Assembly (NCBI GenBank): GCA_015227615.1
Contig: JAALGZ010000082.1
Location: 18,976 to 82,975, forward strand
Direction of reading: 5' to 3'
DNA: 64,000 nucleotides
DNA from: Labyrinthula sp. Ha
Taxonomy: Eukaryota > Sar > Bigyra > Labyrinthulida > Labyrinthulaceae
Position numbers and translations under genes: made by a program. Shown piece by piece: positions 25,664 through 33,604 of this stretch. Below the pieces are notes generated by a model. It was given only the letters and a program-made list of their open reading frames with translations, searched no databases and was not told the origin of the DNA. How positions within the stretch are numbered: position 1 is the stretch's first letter; the number at the start of each line of letters is the position of its first letter.

Positions 25664-26467
25664 ATGCAGCATAACATCTTCAAAGCAATTCAACATGGAA
25701 TAAAATATTCCCAAACACGAACAATTTTAAAATATAGAAGTTCATCAACCTGGGGCTCAGTAGGTTTGCTTAGATATGGAGAAGAAATGCGAAGAAACAG
25801 GAAACTTGAAGATTGGGCTAGGCAAATGTTTGGTGATCAAACTGAAGTGGATATCAGAAGAAGCGGAAAATATGTCAATGTAAATATGGAATTTCTCCAC
25901 GGTCAATTCACGTCTTCTGAACTTGATAATATGCAGAAGAAAGCTGATCTTTTTTCTGAATATATTTCAACAAGAGAAGAAAAAGTTCCTGTATTTTTCA
26001 CATTTAACATCCTTCCAAAGTTTGAAACGAAACTTTCTGAAAACATCCCGAACCTTAGAGAAAAATCTGGGTTTGAACAAGCTGCAGCCAGAGAGGTTCA
26101 CGGATCCTTACTTACTCTTGATCGAAGAGCTGGACGTTTGGCAAGATTTATTGCCAAAGAGATAGAGAAAGATGCAAAAAATACAGGTTCTTTGTTAGAA
26201 TTTGTAGGTAAAAGATTATCAGAAGAAAGATACTTATCTGAAAATACAGTAACTCAGGGTTCAGGTGGATTCAGGTTGCAGATTAAGGGAAGAATACAAG
26301 GAGTACGAGGAATTGGGCCTTCAAGAAAGAGTGTCTATAAAATAGAAGAAGGAACTTTACCTAGACAAACTATCAAAGAAGAAAAATATATGGATTATGG
26401 ATTCGCAGAGGCAAGAACTATGTATGGAATGTGTAGTATAAAAATATGGTTACACAAAAGAAAATAA
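25664..26467 (+). CDS. Mitochondrial small-subunit ribosomal protein uS3 (nuclear-coded)
   Basis: 267 residues in a single exon. Residues 1-25 are basic with no acidic residue, like a mitochondrial targeting sequence. Residues 27-76 follow the bacterial S3 start: a S-x-W block, then LEDWA, then alternating hydrophobics as in the first strand. Residues 150-267 match the S3 C-terminal domain: an Arg/Lys-rich helix, GGFRLQIKGRIQG, an SRK basic turn, then EEGTLPRQTI and YGFAEARTMYGMCSIKIWLHK, which parallels the bacterial strands ending in G-V-K-V-W-I. The central KH-type region is divergent and lacks an obvious GxxG loop. The protein should sit in the head of the mitoribosomal small subunit at the mRNA entry site. 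Many eukaryotes keep this gene in the mitochondrial genome; here splice-containing nuclear genes and nuclear retroelements surround it. Confidence 0.85.
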   Translation: MQHNIFKAIQHGIKYSQTRTILKYRSSSTWGSVGLLRYGEEMRRNRKLEDWARQMFGDQTEVDIRRSGKYVNVNMEFLHGQFTSSELDNMQKKADLFSEYISTREEKVPVFFTFNILPKFETKLSENIPNLREKSGFEQAAAREVHGSLLTLDRRAGRLARFIAKEIEKDAKNTGSLLEFVGKRLSEERYLSENTVTQGSGGFRLQIKGRIQGVRGIGPSRKSVYKIEEGTLPRQTIKEEKYMDYGFAEARTMYGMCSIKIWLHKRK

Positions 26468-26468
26468 A
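26463..26468 (+). terminator. AATAAA overlapping the uS3m stop codon
   Basis: The canonical animal/fungal poly(A) hexamer AATAAA contains the TAA stop of the uS3m frame. The opposite gene ends one base beyond that stop, so 3' processing of uS3m must occur within antisense coding sequence. Whether this organism uses AATAAA is unknown. Confidence 0.3.
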
Positions 26469-27485
26469 TTACTTTTGTTTCAACTCCTCAATCTTTCTTA
26501 AGGCAAGATAAAGTCTTCTCTCCAAGAAACTAATCTCCTGCTCATGCTGCGTTTCATTATTTTCCACTGGCTTTTTCTTCAACTTCTCAATTGTTTTCTT
26601 TTGATCTTCTATTGTATTCCTTAATTGTTTTGTCTCTTTAATAAGTTTCAACTCTGTTGTTTTCAACTTCTGCTTCAAGTTTTTTTTTTGCTGGGTCAAA
26701 TTCTTGTTTTCTTTCTCCAACTTCCTAATTAGTTTGCATCTTTCTCTAAAAAACTCCTCTGTCAACTTAATTAACTCCTCCTCATCACTTGCGAACAAAT
26801 TCTGCACAAGTTGATCTACAGTTTCAACCTCGGCCACTTTTTCCTCATCTTCTGGTTGAGATACTTTCATCTCCAGTTGAGTTTTCTCGAGCTCTCTAAG
26901 TTTATCTTCAAGTGCCAGGATATTATTCTTTTGCTTCTTAAATACATCTGTAACATGTTTTTTCAACTGATCTTCACCTATAAGAATATGTTTATTATGC
27001 TTTCTTTTCCTTGTGTTAATTCCATCACTTGAAACAAACTCTTTTTCATTATTTATAATATTTTGACACATAAAACATATTTTATTATTTCCAAAACTTC
27101 CATCTTGTTCTAGACAGCATTCTATGTGCATATAGCCTTTGCATCGAATGCACATATCTGATTGCTTCTCTTCTTCATCAACCTCAATCTTGTTCTTGCA
27201 GTTCAAACAGTGACTGCAAAAAATTCCTAACCCAACAGTGATATTCTGAACAAGGTTGTTGTAAATATTTATGTATTTAACCAATTGATACATTTGATAA
27301 CTCTGCTCATGAATTTTCTCCTGTACTTGATATATGTTGGTAATATTTGTTAACTCAATCCTTGATTTAAACTTGGGAATCTCCAAGCACTGATTTTCAG
27401 CATCAAACTTTGCAAAATACAAAATCTTCGTTTCTTCCTCTTGGTAGAAGAAAATATTTTCATTCAGAATATCTTCTCGTACCAT
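26469..27485 (-). CDS. PHD-finger protein with long C-terminal coiled coil
   Basis: 338 residues, one exon. Residues 1-85 are an unrecognised N-terminal region. Residues 93-140 form a C4HC3 zinc finger with PHD spacing: C93-x2-C96-x15-C112-x2-C115-x4-H120-x2-C123-x13-C137-x2-C140. A basic stretch TRKRKHNK (158-165) is a likely nuclear localisation signal. Residues about 172-338 are Lys/Glu/Leu-rich heptads, two coiled-coil segments around an acidic break. PHD fingers usually read histone H3 tails, so a chromatin role is plausible, but no catalytic domain is present and I recognise no specific orthologue. The stop codon lies one base from the stop of the uS3m gene on the other strand, so the transcripts must overlap. 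Confidence 0.75.
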   Translation of the reverse strand: MVREDILNENIFFYQEEETKILYFAKFDAENQCLEIPKFKSRIELTNITNIYQVQEKIHEQSYQMYQLVKYINIYNNLVQNITVGLGIFCSHCLNCKNKIEVDEEEKQSDMCIRCKGYMHIECCLEQDGSFGNNKICFMCQNIINNEKEFVSSDGINTRKRKHNKHILIGEDQLKKHVTDVFKKQKNNILALEDKLRELEKTQLEMKVSQPEDEEKVAEVETVDQLVQNLFASDEEELIKLTEEFFRERCKLIRKLEKENKNLTQQKKNLKQKLKTTELKLIKETKQLRNTIEDQKKTIEKLKKKPVENNETQHEQEISFLERRLYLALRKIEELKQK

Positions 27486-29480
27486 ATTTGTATTATCGAG
27501 TACTTAGAGGAATACAATAGTGATGTAGATCAGAAAAGCGTTGCAAGTTTTCCTTTTCTTCTTGAGTTTTGAACTACTTTAGAGTCTTTATTAAATACCA
27601 GCAAAACAACTAATCAATATAATAACAACCAAATTTAATTAGATTCCTAAAATCTTACGTTATGTTTGTAGGGAAGAAATGTATGTGGTTCTTAGCAATA
27701 AAATTGGTTTTATATTTACCTGAAAGATTTTTCTTGTTGTTTAACTTAGAGTTAGTTTGGTCTTAATGACGTGGCTTTTTGTAATGAAGAAGCAGAATTA
27801 AGGTATCCTTATTGGGAGAAATTAACGGTAGTTTCCTTTTACTTCTGCTTATATCTGTTTATTATAGGAAATTTTGGGAACTGGCTAAAACTACAATTCT
27901 GTTGGAGTCCAAAAAACAGTAAATGAAAATTTTTCTTGAAGATAAGACAATCCTTTACAGAGCTTTCTTTCATTTTGGCAAAATCAGTTACTGTTCTTCT
28001 TGCGCTTTCAGAGAAAGAAACTTTGACTTAAAAGATATCTGAAGGAAATGAAGCAGTTTCAACAATTTCAAATTAAAAGATTCCTTCTTTTTACTTTTGT
28101 AATATAATATTTGGTAAGTTTGACTCTGGTTATATTCAACTGCAGAGATGAATTCGAATACTTGTTTGTTGATCAAGTTATCGATGAAGTTGCAGTAAAG
28201 TCCGTTACTGTTCCGAAAACAGATGTCGGGCAGTTATTATGTTTGTCACAGCTGTTTATTTAATTATAAGGTTTTCTATTAAAGCTATACTTAAGAGTGG
28301 ACCCTTTATCCTTTGATTGTTAGTTATTGTCTATTATAACTTTAAAGAAAACAAACTTTGCTTTTGAATGCTATTAATTTTTTAGTGACATCATTGGTTT
28401 TCAGTTTCTAAGTAAACTCTTACTATTCAGTCTAATTGTATAATAATGTAGATGAAAATACATTAAGTTCTGAAAATATTCCTCAACTGAAACTATTCCA
28501 GGAACACTGGAAAACAATGTATTATATTGGAGAGTGCCAACATTAATATCCTCAACCTATTTAAAAGGATGGGATTCATGAAGGAACTGGGGAGTGGTAT
28601 TATAGATGAAAAAGTTTAAGAGCTAGATGGGGAAAACATAGGAAAACTAAATGGCCTTGTATCAACTTCAAGAAAGAAAGAACTTGGTCAAGAAGTGGTA
28701 GTGAACAAGGTTGTGAAGAAAGATTCTGAATTTTAAAAAGTGGGAGTAAATTTAGTTGTTTTTATAATCATAGAACTTGGAATTCTAAAATTTTAACAAA
28801 TTATTTCCCCTTATATTTATATGTCTTCGTTTTTTAATCTAATTGTTCTGGCAAAAGCACTAACGGCTTTACATACAGCTGTAGAGAAATAAACACTAAC
28901 GACCTTATATGTTACAGCAAAATATCTGTCAATATTACATTTCCATAAATATTACCGTTGTGACAAAGATTTCTCCTGATATTCAGCTATATGTTATTGT
29001 AACTTTAGGGGATTCTCATACCACTTTGTCCATAAAGTGTCATTCAAATGACTCCAAAATAATATTATTTTAGAAATATACTACCATTGTACCTTCAACT
29101 ATTATTTTGTTTAACTTTCTGTTAAATGGTGGACAGAATTCATGAAACCAAACAAGCTAGCTAAAAACGGAAAATTTGCAAAAAGAAATGAAAAGAAAAA
29201 ATTTATATACCTGTTGTATTATTGAATAAATATGCATGTAAAAACCTCAAGAGAGTAGTAGGTATCTCTAACTCTAATATATGTTCTAATCCTTAACTTT
29301 AATCCATTGAATATTAGCACAGAATCATTTGAATGAAGTTTCACTCAAGAATCATTCAAAGCCAAAACGGTATAACAGCCTTGAGGCGTGTGAGCTAGTA
29401 TAAGAGCATAAGGGATATACTTAACCAAAACATGGAATAACCTTTTGTCCTTTAACGAATATTAAAACTACATCTGTCTT
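27486..29480. other. Intergenic region, possibly with a small minus-strand exon
   Basis: Mostly without features. On the minus strand, 27988 to about 28235 is one open frame of roughly 80 codons with a lysine- and leucine-rich, protein-like composition, ending in KAQEEQ and TAA. It has no ATG near its start and no clear ultrashort-intron acceptor before it, so I do not call it a gene. The right end may hold worn 5' sequence of the LINE relic. Confidence 0.35.
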
Positions 29481-30330
29481 TAAACTATGAGATCCTCCTG
29501 TAAAAAGAGTTTGTTGCAACAAGAGAGGGAACAAATTGTGAGAGAATGTAATAATAAGAAGTTGTCATCAGCATTTATGGAAACACAATGTAAACTAATC
29601 GCAATGAATACCGATAGATGCATCATTCAAGGGTACACTATGTCTCCATCACATGCAGTCTTTCCTAAATTGCGCAATAGAGGCACTAGTGGAAATCACC
29701 TTGGGGACCATATAGCTGAGTGCTCTCAAATTTTGAGCCATGGCTTTTGCTAATGATACAAATATTTTCTCTGGGCATTTCACCAAAGAAAATGTCTAAT
29801 GCTCCAACTCATGAAGACAGAAGTGATCAGTGGAATAATAGTAAACATGAGGAAAATCAGTGTTATCAAAATATAAATACCCATAGGTGTGACTCGGAAG
29901 TTACCTGCAGAGTTCATTAACAACCTGATGAATAATTTCTACTAGTATTACTGTGACCTAAATATTCGCAAAGAGATTTATTTTCAATGCAACGGATAAT
30001 CAAGATACTATGATAAAATCATAAAGAGATCCAAAATTGAAAAAAAATGATCCCTCTAAATACCTAAAAAGTAGTAACTAAGCTGTTCAGAGATAAAAAA
30101 GAAGGATATAATAACATTTGGAGGGAAGATAGTTGATACAAATATATTCAGATATCTGGATGTAGTCTTTAGCACCTCTCTAAATTCGTTTTTTTTATAT
30201 TATTCTAAACTTGGAAAACACTGAAGAAGTTTTTAGTGAAAAAAACACATCTTAAAGTCAACTTCGTTAAGCAAGAGGATAAAATGTATAGTAGTATTAT
30301 CTATGGGACTAGTGGTAATACTCTATAGCG
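29480..30330 (+). mobile_element. LINE (non-LTR retrotransposon) reverse-transcriptase relic
   Basis: Translated pieces on the plus strand follow the order of a LINE reverse transcriptase. At 29626-29650 is IQGYTMSPS, corresponding to the conserved RQGCxLSP. At 29746-29769 is FANDTNIF, corresponding to the catalytic FADDTNIF with the first core Asp read as Asn. At 30119-30180 is a segment ending in FRYLDVVFSTS, matching the downstream F-K-Y-L-G-V block. The pieces lie in different frames with several stops, so the copy is dead. No 5' end, endonuclease or poly(A) tail could be fixed. The clade is uncertain. Confidence 0.5.
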
Positions 30331-32321
30331 TGGAAAACTTGAGCATCCACTGGTAAGTGAAAATTAACTTAGTACCCTCCCAGGGAGATATAAGAAGCTA
30401 ATATAGAATTGTAGCGACAATAGGGTCTAAATAGAAGAAAACATCATAACTAACCTAAAGATGATTCAAGGTAGAATACAAAAATAAAATAAAACTTAAG
30501 CACATGACATACAGCTGCATTTAGAACGATAAATCAGAACATCGGTCTTCAAAAGGAGAACAGATAAAACCAGCTTCTCAATAGCAGAAGTACGTTCATA
30601 ACAGAAGAAAGTTGAATATATTCATGAAAGTAAGTAACAAACACCTTCAGTAAATAGTATCCCAGCTGAAGATGATAAGCATCCAGCTTCCTACTTTGCA
30701 CAAAAATTAAAGTTCTCAACTCAAAAAGAGTTTTTCTAACTATATCCTTACGAACAAAAATACACTTGATTGCTTAGGCATACTCATATGCACAATAGTA
30801 GCCACTTTACAAGTAGAAAATGAATACGATGATGTCTTTGGTGACAAAAGAAGAAACTGCAGCAGCTATTGTTTCCACGATTTACTCTCAGAAATTATTA
30901 ATCAGAGTGGCTGGAACAAGTGCTAAGAGATAAACTGGGTAAACAAAAACACATGGAATCACCCTTCATAGTCTCCAACCTTAGAGTTTCGAAAGCGTAT
31001 CTCGAAACATATATTCAACGCAACACTTGTTTCAATATTTGAAGATATATCTCAGAATAAAATAACTTTTTCTAGATAACTGTAATCATAAAACAAAGGA
31101 ATGAATTATGCTGAATGCAAAGTACAAAAATCGCGAATCTTGCAAAACCATTGAGTCCAACTAGGCATTGTTACCTTCATAAACCTCCACATCAAATATT
31201 CCAAAGGTGTAATGAACGTTTCCCTTATAGAAAGTTTATTTAAATTCAATCACCATCAAAGCTGCAGAAAGAAGAGCAGTTTCCTCCAGATCAAACTCTA
31301 TGAGACCAAAGCCCAACTGGTCAAATAGCTTCTTACTCTCCAAAAAAATTCAATATTACTATCTATAAAACTCCGGAAACCTCTCCCTAGTCTTGTCATC
31401 ATCAAAAAAAATCTCACTAAGTTCATATAGAATACGCATTAGGCCTACTATGTTTCTCTTTTTTTTTTTTTTGTGATATGTTCTATCATGCTTCTTTGGT
31501 AAATCACAATCTTGAAGAAAACCGAACATTAGATTGATATTTTGGAAAACTAAACCTGAGCTAACAACGTGATAAGTTAATGCCAGTGAAATTCATACAT
31601 GAAGATATGTAACGCTTCCAAGCATAAGCCGTATCATTCAGGACCGAGATGAAACTGCAAGCACCAAGTAAGACTATAAACCAAGATCAAGCAAGTCAGT
31701 ATCATATAAAAGCCATTGGTCAAGGCAGCAAAATGGAAAAAATTATAGCACGGGAGTAAGAGTGTTTTTTAGCAAAAACTGAGTTCGAGTACTAAGCAGA
31801 ACAAGAACACAGGTTGTAGGGTTAGGCTATTAGGTCCAATAGAATAGTAGTCAGTGAACTCCCGCTAATCATTGTAATAATATTTTTTCTCGTAAAGCAA
31901 AAGGCTTACTAGAACAGAAGCACATAGATAATAATTACCTTATATCGTTCATCTAGTTAAGAAAGTGAAATGAGGAATCTTCTCTCTTTCTATTAGTTCT
32001 TGTTGTGGTAACTATTATGCTGGAATCAAATCACAGGAGCCAGTATCAGATCCGTATGCTCAAGTTATCTTGATGTGAGACAAAGCAATAAATGGTAATG
32101 ATATTTACTACTACACCTATCGAGCATCCCCTAGAGTCTAATACCTAGTTCGTAAAGATGAGCACATCCTTTTTCAGTTTTTGCTGGCAATGAAAACCTT
32201 GAAATATATTATCAAGGTAATTCCATATAGAACTAGGATAATTATATATTATTCCCTGTATTGAAGTTACTTGAGTAATTTTAACACCAAACCAGCTACT
32301 ATAGGGATAAAATAAAAGTAG
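30331..32321. other. AT-rich stretch without a recognised gene
   Basis: I see no intact gene. Adenine-rich plus-strand sequence continues from the LINE relic and may be more of it. A run of about 14 T lies near 31459-31472. The right end includes the 3' flank of LNR-C. Confidence 0.45.
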
Positions 32322-33068
32322 TTATCTCAGACTAGAATCATCTTCGAAATCAGGATCTGAATCGCTTTCATTCTTTGGCTCATTTATACCTCCATTTTCC
32401 TTCTTACAGTCATTTAGATCAAAGTCACAAAATTCATTGTTGCAAGTAAAATCACAAAAGCCATCACCTAAGTATTCCATTGGACAAAACGTATCCACAC
32501 AGGAAACCGGAAAATCTACACAATCACCTCCATCAGTCTCACATTCTTCATTAAAACACAAGTTATCACAAATTCCATCACCCACATAATCTAGCTCACA
32601 ACCTTTTTCTTCACATGCAACTGGATCCTTAAGCTTGTATATTGTGGTATTAGAATCACAAGCACCGTCATCAAAGTCGCACTCCTTGATGTCACATTCT
32701 GGGTCACACAGTCGATCATGACGAAAATTCTTATTACAACCTGCCAAAACACAGTAATCAGGAAGACAATCACCCAGATCAAACCCACAAGCAGTTGTAT
32801 TACAATCTAAAGCGCAACGACCATCTCCTAACCTAAAATAAAAGTAAAAGACACTTTACCCAAAAAAGAAACACCCTTGTTTTTCACAAAGTACAGGATC
32901 TGGAATTTTCTTACAATCCCCTAAATCATAATCACATGCCTCGTTATAGCACGGTACATCGCAAAAATTATCTCCCTTCCACTCCTCCGTGCAATCTGTC
33001 TCTGAGCATTTTTTTATTTCTTGGCCAAAGACAATATATAAAGCACTTGGCAATAAAGTAAACTTCAT
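32322..33068 (-). CDS. LNR-C: secreted protein with 5 Lin-12/Notch repeats, two exons
   Basis: On the minus strand, exon 1 is 33068-32860 (209 nt), the intron is 32859-32833 (27 nt, GTAAAG..TTTTAG, phase 2) and exon 2 is 32832-32322, giving 239 residues. The signal peptide MKFTLLPSALYIVFG is followed by QEIKKC. There are five LNR modules, the second split by the intron at the position homologous to the introns of LNR-A and LNR-B. LNR3-5 align with the last three LNRs of LNR-A, including GCELDYVGDGICDNLC and CPMEYLGDG. The tail after LNR5 is acidic and serine-rich (NESDSDPDFEDDSS) with no membrane anchor. This compact form resembles the ancestor from which the array in LNR-A was expanded. It is head to head with the metalloprotease gene. 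Confidence 0.88.
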
Positions 33069-33604
33069 TTATATTTATATTGACTTTTTTTTAGAACTTG
33101 TATTAAGAGTTGTTCAAGTATTCAACTACTTTCTGTAGTACAACAAAGTATATATGAACTGAGTATATATCCTTAATGTTGCCCTATTGAACCAATACTT
33201 GACTGCAGTTGACTATGACCAGTTTATGATAAAGTTAATACAGTAAAGTTTCATATCTGGAAGTGTACTTATAAAGATTTTAATCCTACAAGCTTTCTAA
33301 CAAGAAAATTTTTATTGTACAACACCAATTGAAATGATTATACTCATTCGTTTTTATCTTTTATGGAAGATTCTCAAAGAAGAGATGTTTCAATCTGTAG
33401 TAGTTAAAAGTTTAATAGTTAGAGTGTTCTTAAACCTATTGTTTTTTATTTGGACGAAAGTATATGTATAATTAGGATATTATAGGTGTAAATATAAGAA
33501 CAATAAGTGAAAGTTGAAAAGAAAGTGTCCTTGACACAAGTGTTTCAGGGACAGAGAATAAGTGTCTGAGTGTTTATTATTTGAAGTACAATAAGAAAGC
33601 AGTT
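33069..33604. promoter_or_regulatory. Divergent intergenic region between LNR-C and the metalloprotease
   Basis: 536 bp separate the two start codons, so the promoters of both genes must lie here. This makes shared or coordinated regulation possible. I see no perfect palindrome or repeated motif that could be named as a factor site. Confidence 0.5.

Noticed and set aside
27988-28176. Small minus-strand open frame as a gene
   Set aside because: It has no ATG start, no recognised domain and no clear splice partner. It is mentioned only as a possible exon.
33581-33604. An upstream in-frame TTG as the start of the metalloprotease
   Set aside because: An ATG at 33605 starts the same frame directly before the hydrophobic signal segment; a TTG start is not needed in a nuclear gene.
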